Source: Spirodela intermedia (lineage: Eukaryota > Streptophyta > Magnoliopsida > Alismatales > Araceae). From it: DNA of 64,000 nt. Positions 1 to 10,090 of the stretch are shown piece by piece (position 1 is the stretch's first letter; the number at the start of each line of letters is the position of its first letter). The notes beneath the pieces were generated by a model that saw only the letters and a program-made list of their open reading frames with translations, was not told where the DNA came from and ran no database searches. The DNA is taken from positions 7,437,037-7,501,036 of the forward strand of contig LR746274.1 in the NCBI GenBank assembly GCA_902729315.2, given 5' to 3'. Made by a program: the position numbers and the translations under genes.

Positions 1-84
1 GTTTTAAAAGAATGAAGAGTAGCAAGGCAAAGACTGGAGCATACTGAAGGAGGGTAACAATTATTAATTTTTTTCTGTAATTTA
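1..84 (+). other. 5' leader of gag-ORFX element, unit 1
   Basis: Untranslated AT-rich leader between the LTR and gag of the plus-strand element; its LTR lies outside the window. The same leader at 22063-22239 and 44216-44391 shows the complete form. Confidence 0.6.
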
Positions 85-1470
85 TTGATATTTATGTATT
101 GTAGAAGATCCTTGCATCTAAGGTTAGAAAATCATTTCACTATTTCGTTCAAAACTAAAAATCTGAAAGAAAAATTAATTTTGATAGATCCTAAAAGAAG
201 TACAAGTCAAACTAATAATAATCCCATGGCCATAAAAAATTATAACATCACTGATTCATATCAATGAGCATCCAATATTAAAGTCTCATTAGCAACCATT
301 GTTAAATTCAAAACAAATTCAAAAAGTTTCTGAATGCTCTCTAATTTTCATGGATTACCTTTAGAAAAACCCCATCAACATTTTAAAAAAAATTACATAG
401 TCTGTGATTTAGTTAATCTCTTTCAAGTTACACCAAAAGTTATTAAGATAAAATTATTTCCTCATAGCTTAAAGAACAATACTAGTTATTGGTTATCCAC
501 ATTAGATAGAGAATTAACTAGTTAGAAAGACAGAACAAACCTTTTCTTTGAAAATTTTCTCCCTTAGAAAAAACTTAAAATATGAGAAAACATATATAAA
601 GTTTTGCTCAAAAGTCAAAAAAGCTTTACATCTAATATGAAAAAAATTTAGAAATTTACTCATAAACTATTCTCATCATGCTATACCAAAGTGGCACATG
701 AATAGAATTTTTTATGATAAATTATTAGAACAACATAGAAATATGGTTGACTCTATATGTGGAAGAGCTTTTTTGGAGAAAACCCTTTATGAGATTTATA
801 GAATTTATGAGAATTTAAGTAAAAATTCTAGAAATCAAGCCTTTTTTGAGTTATATGAAGGGATAAGGAAAGAAGAATTTATGAATTACATCATGATGAT
901 GATACTAATTTAAAAAATGAGGTTAATCAGATTAATTATAGATTAGAAAAACTTGATTTACTTATTGACAATATTAAAAAGCCTCCTATGTATAATGAAA
1001 ATGACCATTTCGAATTTCAATGTTATAATTTTGATCACTCATTTCAGCCTAGGTAAGAGCAAGTGCAAGTACCCCATGATTTTAGTAAAAATAGAGAATA
1101 TTTTCTAACTCTTATAATCTTAATTGAAGGAATATTTTTTGTAGAGAGATCTAAATAATATTCAAAATTCAGAAGCACTTAGACTCAATATAAATTCTGA
1201 ATTTTGTCCAAAACAAGAACATAGATTTCAGAAAAATCAGTCTTCCAAAATCCAACTTGATTTTACAAATATGATGCAGCAAATGAGCCAAATGATTTAG
1301 CAAACAATGAAACAAATGATGTTGCAGCAAAAACAATTTATAGAGGCTTTTAAGAATAAGAGAGAAGAGGGACAATCACCTAGTCGACTCACAAAAAATT
1401 CAGGAAACTATCTAATAGTAAGATTTCAGTAAGGAGAGTCTAGCTAAAAATTTTTAAAAAAACTCTCAAA
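85..1470 (+). pseudogene. gag: gag of Athila-like gypsy element, unit 1 (degenerate)
   Basis: Capsid/nucleocapsid precursor of an LTR retrotransposon. The reading starts MIFMYCRRSLH and, after a TGA at 265-267, resumes with LSNFHGLPLEKPHQHFKK and LFPHSLK...YWLSTLDREL, the pattern of the retrotransposon gag family. The minus-strand copy at 16745-17780 reads Arg at that TGA and Trp at the TAG at 523-525, so both are transition mutations. A segment at 698-913 (MVDSICGRAF...EKTL) continues gag. A zinc-knuckle-like stretch near 985-1030 has Tyr in place of its second Cys, and 33 bp just before it are missing compared with units 2 and 3. A Gln/Met-rich tail (MMQQMSQM type) follows at 1270-1340. Not functional. 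Confidence 0.85.
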
Positions 1471-1532
1471 ATAAAAATATTAGGATAATAAATATATTAA
1501 GTGAGAATATTTTACCTGATCTATATTCTTAA

Positions 1533-2625
1533 TTGTTAGAAGAAATAGATGAGCCATTAGAAGTAAAAGAGAATATTAAGACTGAAAATATAGTAGCAGA
1601 AAACTTGAATAAAATTATTTATTACTCACAATTGATGAATGAATATAGTAAGGATGATGAGGAGAAAGAGTCCTTAGATGAAGAAATAGTAGTTGATCAT
1701 GGAAAAATCATTTAAATTTTAGTAGAAGAGAATAAGGACAAAAATGAGAAAAAATATGTTTCAAGTGAAGAAAAATCAATTGATTTGAGAGATGTAAGAG
1801 ACGAAATTAATAAATCTAATTAGAATTTTACAACCATAGAAGTTGATAGTGAGGATGATGATGCATATCATATACTGAAGTTAGTAGACAACTCTTGGAA
1901 AGATGAAGAATTGGATTAGTTAAGAAACGAAAAACTAGAAAAAGAATTGATTCAACTAATGGTAAAAAAAGACAATAATGAATATGATTCAACTAATAGG
2001 CAAAAAAATTTGAATTTTAATGAATTCATTAGATCTCAAATTAAAAAAGACAATTCTTTCATCCTTCAAAACCCACAGCCCATTAGAATTATGTTTAAGC
2101 TTGAAATATTTCACTCCTCACAAATTGAACGAATATGTTGAGAAGATAAAATAGAGCGAGGAAATATTATGCAGATAAAAAAATACATTAAGAAATAGGT
2201 GAGTGGAAGAATTAAAAATATCATTTTAGATGAAAAATTTTTAGATTGAGTAAGTACTAATTTGAAAATTACATGACCGGATCACATTTTATAGTGTATT
2301 AATAGAAAGTATTTACTATTGAATGAGAGCCTTACAAAATAGGATAAAAATGAGGAGAGGTTCTTTTCAAAATGAAAATATTATTTTTGAGAATTTATTT
2401 TATTTTATTTTTTTGCAGAAGGTATGTCAAGGTATATTTATATAAAGCAGACGAATTTATACTTAATCCAAAAACAATATCATGAAACTTACCTTGGGAT
2501 AAAAATATATATTGATGGTCATAGATCATCTTATATGATCTAAGTGTTGGCCAGCTGAAGAGATTAAATTCAATGATGCATGGGAGGCAACCCATGATTT
2601 TTATTTCATTCAATTTTTTAAAAAA
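1533..2625 (+). pseudogene. ORFX: acidic linker plus unrecognised C-terminal region, unit 1
   Basis: This stands where protease and pol should follow gag. It begins with an acidic stretch (EEIDEPLEVKEN; KDDEEKESLDEE) at 1533-1715, then an EVDSEDDDAYHILK block near 1840, then a Trp-rich region from about 1990 (NFNEFIRSQIKKDNSFILQN) that runs to the conserved 3' motif gcatgggaggcaacccatg near 2578. Stops fall at codons that the other copies read as Trp, Gln or Arg, e.g. the TGA near 2139, where unit 2 has AGA. I recognise no domain. The same order (gag, acidic linker, this region, 3' region) is found in all six gag-ORFX copies. Its far end is cut by the captured cassette. Confidence 0.6.
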
Positions 2626-2629
2626 ATTC

Positions 2630-3306
2630 AAGATAGGTGAGCTCAACATCAAGAGGGCCTTGTGTGCACACAACTTGCTGCTGGCCATGTTCATGTTGAT
2701 GTCTGAGTGGATATCCTCTTCCATCATGTGAGAGAGGCACAAGTGTGTGGACTTTGTCACTAGAGACTGCATCAATTGCTCAAAGTGCCAAATTGAATAT
2801 GCCTCTCTACCTTGGTTTTACGGAAAGAAAAAGAAAGAAAAGAGCAGCAGAACCCGATTAGCGATTGATGATCATATTTCAATCCTAAACACCAAGAGAA
2901 GTTCTATGAATATATATACATCTATAAATTAGATTGAAATTGGAGAAAACATCATTGGGGCGAGCATGTATGAAAAAGGATCATATGGATCTTCACAAAT
3001 TTTCAAACCTACTGAACTTCCTCCTTACCAGTTGGATTGTCAACGAAATTCATCATCGACAACATTTCTAATGGGCCAAGAATAATACGTACTTTGTTCA
3101 AAAAAATTGGACACATTGCATATCTTTAAGAAAAGAAAATTGCAGAGAAAAAAATGGCACAGGGTGACTGGTACATTTACAGGGTACCCTCAAATCTAAG
3201 AACTCCACGTCGATTGTGAACTTCCGTCAAAGACTGAATTCATCACTAGGAAAATTCCTCACGATCTATAGCAGCTTCTCAAGTAGTATAACGTGGAAAA
3301 CGGGTA
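2630..3306 (-). pseudogene. BTB/POZ protein (At1g21780-type) fragment, unit 1
   Basis: Plant BTB/POZ proteins of this type are thought to be substrate adaptors of CUL3 ubiquitin ligases. Two exon pieces are visible. The upstream one, 3306-3188, has EKLL and, after 16 residues, KFTIDVEFLDLR before a GT donor; the spacing between EKLL and FTIDVEFLDLK is as in the family. It is broken by TAG at 3266-3268 and TGA at 3227-3229, where units 2 and 3 have CAG and CGA. The second, about 2805-2630, reads IWHFEQLMQSLVTKS, LCLSHMMEEDIHSDIN and AHKALLMLSSPIL, i.e. the start of the BTB fold (DIHSDIxI...AHKAxLxxSSP). The rest of the BTB domain is missing; the frame runs into element sequence. N-terminal exons were not found. 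Family call is firm, non-function nearly certain. Confidence 0.75.
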
Positions 3307-4901
3307 CTGGATTAGAGGATACAAGTAAATAAATCTATTGTCGTGCACAAGTCCACATGAACACTACATTGCCTTCTCCCTCTCAGAAAGAACAAAGCCA
3401 AGTCACCCACACCAAAGCTGCATCTTCCATGATGATATAATGTACACAAAAAGGGAGAAGAATGGACTGATCGATGCCCGTTTTAGAAAACGAGCCATTC
3501 TCAGGAATGTGACATGTTGCTTCTAGTTACAGGAATGAGGGAAAAATAGCCAAATGCTTTCCATAAGAAGAACAAAGAAGGAGAAGAAGATAGAGATGAA
3601 AATGCCAAGAACAGGTATTCACTCAAAGAGGACTGATGACAATTCTTCATGGAGGACGGTTCTAGTACACTGTCACATTTTACTGGTTGCTGTAAATCAA
3701 GAAATGGAGAAACGTCGAGGGCTTCTGATGTGAAAGAGGAAGGGGAGGGAGGTGAGATAGAGAGAGAAAAAAAGTGAGAGAAAGAGGTACATTTTTAATA
3801 GGAGTCCTTATTTCAGATGTGGAGTGGTTCCAAAGGCGTTGCTGCTTCACCTTATTTCAGACAAAATAAAACCCCTGACTCCCCATGTCTCTGTCCTTTA
3901 CCTTACATAAGGTCTAGGGTTCCCAGGGCGAGAGAGAGAGGGAGAACATATCAAACTTTAGTGGTCTCGATCTCCCCACCTCCTCCCCTGAACTATGTTA
4001 TGATTAATGGGAATCTGTGATTCATATTCCACATCTCTGAATAATTGAGCTGATCTTAGTTGTTCTTCTCTCTGTCTCTCTCCTTCTCCCTCTCTCTCCC
4101 TCTCTCTCTCTCTCTCTCCTTGTGCTTTGCATCTTGTTACTCAATTAAATGGGGCCATTAGATTGGGATTTATTTAGCTCCACTGAAAATTGCTTTGGCA
4201 TTGGTTCGACCGATCACCTTTCCTGAGCTTGTTGGTAAAATCCAGGTCCTGTAACCAAGAGATGGTTCATGCGGTGAAAAGTAATGTGGCTCACGAAGTT
4301 TAGTAGTTTTCCAGGTGTGGCCCCCAAATTTTGCACGCTTGTAGAGGGTATTTTTAATTCGAAATTCCATACAACTAAATCGAGAAAAGTGCACGCGTTG
4401 AAACAAGTGAGAAGAGGATCTGCTGAGCTTTCAGGCGGGGTGTGCCCACAGTACCGACGACCCCTTACCAAGAGCCTGCATCAATCTGCCGAACGGTCCA
4501 CTGTGGAGGTACAAGAGAGGCTCGATGGAAGGCATACAGATCCTTTACCGATCCTGCCGGACAGAACCCACCCACCTATTCACTTCGGCCCGTTTTACTC
4601 GGCCCATTTTTTATCCTACGGGGTTGGGTCCTTTCTCGCCCTGCATGGCAATTCCGTTACAGTAATTTCATAAAAACCCTCTACATGAGTTCTCTTGTGC
4701 TTCTAACCTATTCAAGAACCTCGCCATCCTGGCGCCGCCGGCCGGTTTACAGGCGAAAAAGGCCTTACAGGTTACAGAGGAGGTGGAAGACGATACGTAG
4801 CCCTGGTAGAGAGAGAGACACAGAGACAGAGAGAGAGGCGGAGGTAGAATTAAAATGAGCTTCCACTGGTGTCCGGTACCCTGCTCGACAGGAGGCTCCT
4901 T
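3307..4901 (+). promoter_or_regulatory. Cassette middle: promoter/5'UTR-like segment (plus) between the two gene pieces
   Basis: No convincing exon of the BTB or LARP genes is seen here. On the plus strand, 3860-4150 looks like a plant promoter and leader: aaaataaaacccc, then tctagggttcccaggg followed by gagagaga, a CT-rich tract at 4066-4120, and an ATG at 4150 that opens a 24-codon frame (MGPLDWDLFSSTENCFGIG) ending in TGA. I do not recognise this peptide; it could be the first exon of a third captured gene. On the minus strand a possible fifth LARP exon (4802-4772) follows a CCAG acceptor, changed to CCGG in units 2 and 3. Long open frames on both strands here are not supported by any motif. 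Confidence 0.35.
4066..4120 (+). repeat. CT microsatellite
   Basis: Pyrimidine tract of CT, CTCC and TCTCTG repeats just before the ATG at 4150; shared by all three units (near 26254-26308 and 48407-48461) with few changes. CT-rich tracts are common in plant 5' leaders. Confidence 0.8.
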
Positions 4902-5881
4902 CTACCTTCGAATCAGCCACTTTTTCCACGTCCCCCTCCTCCTCATTTTGCCATCCTGCGAAGTCAAGATCGACGCACACATCAGCCGAACTAGACAAAA
5001 AATCCACAGGTTCGATCAGGTTTCCAGATCCAGGGTCGGAAGACTCACCATCACCTCCACCTCCACGGTGGGAGAAGGCTGCAGCGACCGCAGTATGAGC
5101 ACCACGTCGTTCGTCAGCCGTTTCACCTGCGAGGAAATGCCTTGGTTCAACCCCCCACGGAGATCCAAGGGGAGAGAAATCGGCGGTAGCAGTCGGAATG
5201 ACAGTCGCTTACCCTCGGAAAGCTGGCGATGGTATGCACGCTCACCCAGCCTTCCTCGTCCATCTGCATCTTCAGGTGGACGTTTCTCGCCAGATTGTCC
5301 TCGCTGCGCAGATTCCAGTCCGTCGTTAATGGATCCACGCGCAAGATCGGCGATCATCGAAATCGGTACAGAGACGGAGAGAGGGGTACCTGAAGTAGTA
5401 TTCGATCTGCGTCCGCAGAAGGAGGGTGACGATCTCGGTCCCCAGACGAGGAGTACTCGGAGGAGGAGAAGGAGCGGGAGGCATGGGCTGGGGGGGCCAT
5501 AGCTCCATCCCGGCTGGTAAATGGTGGAGAGATACGGGGGAGGGAGAGCGTAACCAGAAAAGCCGCCGTAGTGTGGAGGAGTCGGCGGGGGACCCCACTG
5601 TCTGTGGGCGTGGCGGCGGTGGAAGCCCTGTTGCCCGTGGAAGCCCGCCATCCTCACCTTCCTCGGGGAAGACGATGCCGGGAGAAAAGAGGATGGAGAG
5701 GTGGAGGGAGAAGAGGAGGAAGAGATATAGGGAGAAGAGGAGAGTTTGAACGTTGGCGGGCTGGGCCCTGGCGGGAACTCAACTGTAGAGCAGGGCAGTT
5801 GCGGGCGTGCGGGGTATCCAAATACCGCGGAGCGGCAAGCTTGTGGAGCGGACTTTCCGGAAGGATCTTCGTCGCATCCAC
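4902..5881 (-). pseudogene. LARP1-like La-motif protein, unit 1 (broken)
   Basis: LARP1-family proteins bind mRNA through a La motif and act in cytoplasmic mRNA stability and translation. Exon 1 (5881-5390) encodes a Pro/Ser/Gly/Tyr-rich leader ending QIEYYF; exon 2 (5303-5213) encodes EDNLARNV...MDEEGWVSV...IASFPR; exon 3 (5126-5049) VKRLTNDVVLILRSL..VEVE; exon 4 (4955-4902) KMRRRGTWKKWLIR and stop. Introns are GT-AG, and intron 1 splits a Ser codon so that QIEYYF joins SEDNL exactly as in the La motif. In this unit the ATG is GTG at 5881, 1 bp is missing near 5808, and the G-run at 5490-5496 has 7 G instead of 8, so exon 1 is frameshifted twice. Compare the open copies at 27090-28071 and 49241-50240. 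Confidence 0.85.
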
Positions 5882-7195
5882 CTGACACGTGGGACGCAGG
5901 GATGCACTCCCGCCCCGACCACACCCGAAAGGAACTAACAGGTTGTTTATCCCAGAGTGAGCGGGGAAGAGAGAGAGAGAGAGAGTCGTACAGAGGGATT
6001 TCTAACGTTAGTGTAAGGTAATAGCTGTCGGTGCGTGACATGCACGTGATGAGTTGTGTGTGTGTGGGTTTTTAAATTTGGCTGTTTCAATTTGTATCTC
6101 AATTATTATTCATTACTAAATGAATATTGAGTACATAATTTCTTATACCTTATCGCCCAAACAATATTTTGTATTATTTCTTACTACAGTGCTTTACGTG
6201 TTAGATGTTATAAGTCAGCTCACTTCTTACCAAGAGCTAAAATAAAAAAATCTAAAGCAACACAAGTAGAAATAATTAAAATATCTCTATTGAGGGTAGA
6301 GAAGATGTCTTGAATGTTAGTAGATACACTAAATACGCACCTGATTATTATAAATAATAATTTTAGTATTTGGTTAAAATATTATTGTAGAGATATGTTT
6401 TATACATTATACTACCTTGTGAGATAAATTTTATCCACTATAATAGAAGGCTTTATATTGTGTACTCTTAATGTGATACTCTTGTTATTTTTAGCAATGC
6501 CATTTTGAAAAAAATTGCTTGAATATAGTGTGTGTAATATATATATATGTATATATTTGCAAAAAAAATTCAAGTTTGGATTGTAATTTCTTATGAAGGA
6601 AATAAATGCATAAAAGTCAATGAAGTGTAATTAGGTGTTTTCCAAGTGTTTTATATGAACAGTTTTAGACATATTTATTCATATGTAGTCTTCAAATACT
6701 GTATATTTTTATTTAGTTAACCTTTATTTCTTGTTATCATACATATGGAGAAACAATGTATAAGGCTATAAAATAGATAAAATGAAGCTAAGGAGAGAAC
6801 AATAGTGCAGGAAAAGACACTCTTCATGTGACTTGAACCCACCAATGACTAATTAGAAGTCAGATGCCTACATTAAAAAACTATAATGGAAGACTAACAT
6901 AACCACAAGGGGAAAGAATTACAGCTTATAATAGAAAAGACAAACATAAGAACATATAAGAAGTGAATGAATTAAACTCAACAATGCACCAACCAAATTT
7001 TAACATCATTCACAAAAAGACTATAAATACACATAATTACCATAAAATCTATTACTAGAAACCAGACTATAGTGAAGATATATGGAGATTACTATTCAAA
7101 TATTAGAAAATAATTATGATAGAAGTTAATGCAGTCTAAGAGAAGCCTCTAAATCCTAAAGGGACTATAAAGCCTAAACTGAGTCTGGTGGGGTT
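5882..7195 (-). other. Upstream flank of LARP1-like gene, unit 1
   Basis: No coding sequence seen. Read on the minus strand it precedes the LARP start: a CT repeat at about 5969-5985 (leader-like), a GT/AC run at 6055-6067 and then more than 1 kb of AT-rich DNA with a TA run near 6537-6555. It probably contains the original 5' flank and promoter of the donor gene; no TATA box could be assigned with confidence. Unit 1 differs from units 2 and 3 by a cluster of changes at 5880-5965. Confidence 0.5.
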
Positions 7196-7290
7196 TATGT
7201 CTTTATTATCATGAGTTAATAATTAGTAAATAATATAGTTTTAGCCTTAACTCATGATAAATAGACTTATATTTGTGTTAAAGTGTGAAA
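7196..7290 (+). mobile_element. LTR 5'-end fragment, unit 1
   Basis: About 95 bp matching the first part of the LTR (gtctttattatcatgag, the 14-bp hairpin arms, and the tract ending tttgtgttaaagtgtgaaa), then a switch directly into gag sequence. It marks a rearrangement junction between the captured cassette and the pol-bearing element. Confidence 0.8.
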
Positions 7291-7309
7291 TTCTTATCAT
7301 TCTAATTAG

Positions 7310-7672
7310 AGGAGTACTTTTTCATGGAGAGACCCAAATAATATTCAAAATCTAGAAGCACTTAGACCTAATTCAAACTCTGAATTTCATCTAAAATAAA
7401 AAAACAGATTTCAAAAAAATCAGCCCTCTGAAACCCAATCTGATATTATGGAAATGATGCAACAAATGAGTCAAATGATGTAACAAATTATGAATCAAAT
7501 GATGCTGCAACATAAACAAATTATAGAGGCTCTTGGGAATAAGAGAGAAGAGGGACAACTACCTAGTCAGCCCCTAGAAAATCTAGAGAACTGTCCAACA
7601 ATAGGATTTCAACAAGGGGAGTCTAGTAGCATGAATCTAGGAAAAACCCACGAAATGAAAATGTTAGAATAG
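7310..7672 (+). pseudogene. gag: gag C-terminus of pol-bearing element, unit 1
   Basis: Starts inside gag at a point homologous to about 1140 in the first element (gagagacccaaataatattc versus gagagatctaaataatattc) and continues with the Gln/Met-rich tail (MNQMMLQHKQIIEALGNKRE) and GFQQGESSSMNLGKTHE. A TAA at 7480-7482 interrupts the Gln-rich run where unit 3 has CAA. The N-terminal half of this gag is missing. Confidence 0.8.
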
Positions 7673-7899
7673 TGAATGCATTGAGAAGTGGTAAGATCTT
7701 ACTTGATCCTTTCCCCAAACATTAGAAGAAAAGGAAAAGATAGACAGCCCAAAACAAAATCAAATAGGAGTAGAAGAAGATTTTATAGATTCTATCAAGG
7801 AAATTTTGAAAGAGAGGACAACCATTCCATTTTCTAAAGCTCTAGAGCCTAGACAAAGAAAGAAAAAGGAACATAATGAAGAAATAAAGAAAATTTTAC

Positions 7900-8480
7900 A
7901 AGATATGTAAATTAATCTTCCTTTACTCATTACCATTAAATATATTCCTAAAAGTGTTAAAGTTTTGAAAGGAATGTATACACCAAAAAGAGCACCTAGA
8001 GTAGAAAAATTATCTATACATACTAGTGCTTTATTATTAAATCAATTACCATATAAATTGAGGGATATGGGTGCCCCTTTAATTTTGTGTGGTATTGGTG
8101 GATCTATTTTTCAAAATACATTACTTGACACCAATGCTAGTATTAATTTATTACCTGCAAGTATTTGTGATAAATTTAATATTACTAATCTTAAACCTTC
8201 TACTATTACCTTATAATTTGCTGATAGATCCATAAAACATCCTAAAAGTATTTTAGAAAATGTGATAGTGACAATTAAAGGGTGTAAATTTCTAGCTGAT
8301 TTGGTAGTGCTGGAAATGGATTTTAATGGATAGTTTTATGATACACCAATCATCCTAGGGAGACCATTTTTGCATACAACAAAGATGAATATTGATTTTC
8401 TCATAGGTAATACGAAAATTTTATATGGAGATCAATTAGTAGAAATTAAAATTTTTGAGGTAGCAAATGATCTTAAGAAA
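7900..8480 (+). pseudogene. Retropepsin (protease) of gypsy element, unit 1
   Basis: Aspartic protease that cuts the Gag-Pol polyprotein. The stretch LNQLPYKLRDMGAPLILCGIG, LLDTNASINLLP, STITL.FADRSIKHP and the following PIILGRPF-type segment (about 8349) are in the order of Athila/Tat proteases. The active-site triplet D-x-G-A reads D-T-N-A: the Gly is Asn in all three units, so the enzyme was dead before the triplication. A TAA at 8214-8216 replaces the CAA (Gln) of units 2 and 3. An acidic region between protease and RT (8480-8880) carries several stops. Confidence 0.85.
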
Positions 8481-8879
8481 TCCCAAGTATATGATTAACA
8501 TACCATAGATCTTCTAGATGATTTTCATGGTCCAGATGTTATTGATGACTATGTGCTGGAAGAATTAGAGGAAGTAGAGAATATAAATTTGAGAGAAAAG
8601 AATATAAATTTAAAACCTCTTCCCTCTAGTTTAAAATATATGTTTTTGGAGGAAAATAATTCATTTCCTATTATTATTGTAGTTGATTTGAGTGATGAAT
8701 AGGAAGAAGAATGATTAGATGTAGTTTGAAAAAATAAGAAGGCTATTGAGTGAAAAATGGATGATCTAAGAGACATTGATATGAGTGTATGCATGTATAA
8801 TATATATCTAAAGGAGGGGGCTAGGACTAGCAGGGAACCACAATGAAGATTAAATCCTAACATGATGGAAATTGTAAAA

Positions 8880-9399
8880 AAAGAAATTTTAAAGTAGTTG
8901 GTTGTTGATATTATTTATCCTATTTCAAATAGAAAATGGCTTAGTCCTATACAAATGGTGCCAAAAAAAATCAGGGATCACGTTTATAAAAAACAAAAAT
9001 GGGGATGAAATACAAATAAGATTAACTAACACTTGGAGGGTTTGCATTGATTATAGAAAATTAAATTCAGTTACTAGAAAAGATCATTTTCTCCTACCAT
9101 TTACTAATCAAATTCTAGAAAAATTAGTTGAAAAAAACTTTTTTTGTTGTCTAGATGGATACTCTAGTTATAATCAAATTTATATAAACCCTTTAGATCA
9201 AGAAAAAATAACTTTCACTTGTCCATTTGGTACTTTTACTTTTAAATGCATGCCTTTTGGTCTGTGTAATTATCTAGCCACATTTCAAAGATGTATGCTG
9301 TCTATTTTTTCTGATATGACAAGAAAATATATGGAAATTTTTATGGACGATTTTTCTATTTTTGGTGAATCATTTGATGAGTGTTTAAATCATTTATAG
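8880..9399 (+). pseudogene. Reverse transcriptase domain, unit 1
   Basis: Copies element RNA to DNA. Motifs in order: YPISNRKWLSPIQMVPKK (from about 8909), WRVCIDYRKLNSVTRKDHF, LDGYSSYNQI, CPFGTFTFKCMPFGLCN, and the catalytic box FMDDFSIFG. The frame breaks at a run of eight A near 8964 (one more than the reading requires), shared by all three units; the true upstream frame is the one with VPKK. A TAG at 9397-9399 falls where the family has Gln. Confidence 0.93.
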
Positions 9400-10090
9400 C
9401 ATGTACTTGAGAAATGTATAGAGAAAAAATTAGTTTTGAGTTGGGAGAAATCATATTTTATGGTTAGAGAGGGAGTTGTGTTGGGTCATATTGTGAGTGA
9501 AAATGGTTTAGAGGTGGATAGAGCAAAAACTGATATTATATCTAAAATGAAACCTCCAAATTCAGTAAAACAGATTAGATCTTTCTTGGGTCATGTAGGT
9601 TATTATAGAAAATTTATTTAAGATTTTTCAAAATTTTCTAAACCTTTCACCATGTTATTATCTAAAGATGTGCCTTTTAATTTTGATGAGAAATGTTTTG
9701 AGTCTTTTTCTGAAATAAAAAGATTACTTATTGAGGCACCCATTTTACAAGCTCTTGATTGGTCCTTTCCCCTTAAAATAATGTGTGATGTATTGAATTA
9801 TGTAGTGGGGACCATTCTAGGACAAACAAAAGAGTCAAAACCCATAGTAATTTCATATGCTAGTAAAACTATATTTAATGCTCAATTAAATTATACCACG
9901 ATTGGAAAAGAGTCGTTTGTTGTAGTATTTTTATTAGAAAGGTTTAAATCATATATTTTGGGAGCTAAAATTATTCTTTATACTGATCATGTAGTATTAA
10001 AATATTTGTTAAATAAGAAAGATGCAAAGCCATGTTTATTAAGATGTATTTATTGTTGTAAGAATTTAACTTAGAAATAAAAGATAAAAA
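9400..10090 (+). pseudogene. RT thumb and RNase H domain, unit 1
   Basis: Contains VVLGHIVSENGLEVD, the SFLGHVGYYRKFI motif typical of the RT/RNase H connection, and RNase H signatures IMCDVLNYVVGTILGQ, YASKT and [21 protein letters not shown] at 9618-9620 (Gln in units 2 and 3) splits the reading. RNase H would degrade the RNA strand of the hybrid. Downstream (about 10020-10200) units 1 and 2 share changes that unit 3 lacks. Confidence 0.9.

Larger units (their letters stand above)
2629..7195. mobile_element. Captured host-gene cassette, unit 1
   Basis: About 4.5 kb with no retrotransposon similarity, lying between the 3' region of gag-ORFX (which continues without it in the minus-strand copies at 15254-15760) and a 95-bp LTR fragment. 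It holds pieces of two plant genes, both read on the minus strand: LARP1-like (4902-5881) and BTB/POZ (2630-3306). Introns are retained, so the capture was at DNA level and not through mRNA. I see no terminal inverted repeats, target-site duplication, or Helitron TC/CTRR ends at the edges; the left junction lies in an A/T run. Confidence 0.7.

Noticed and set aside
4284-4858. Overlapping plus-strand frames of 129 and 138 codons in the cassette middle
   Set aside because: Conserved between units only as far as DNA identity requires; no domain, no splice logic.
5016-6041. 341-codon minus-strand frame in unit 1
   Set aside because: It joins parts of LARP exons and introns through frameshifts; the exon model with GT-AG introns explains the conserved residues better.
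2629-7195. Cassette as a Helitron or Pack-MULE
   Set aside because: No TC...CTRR ends with hairpin and no long terminal inverted repeats or 9-bp duplication visible at the shared junctions.
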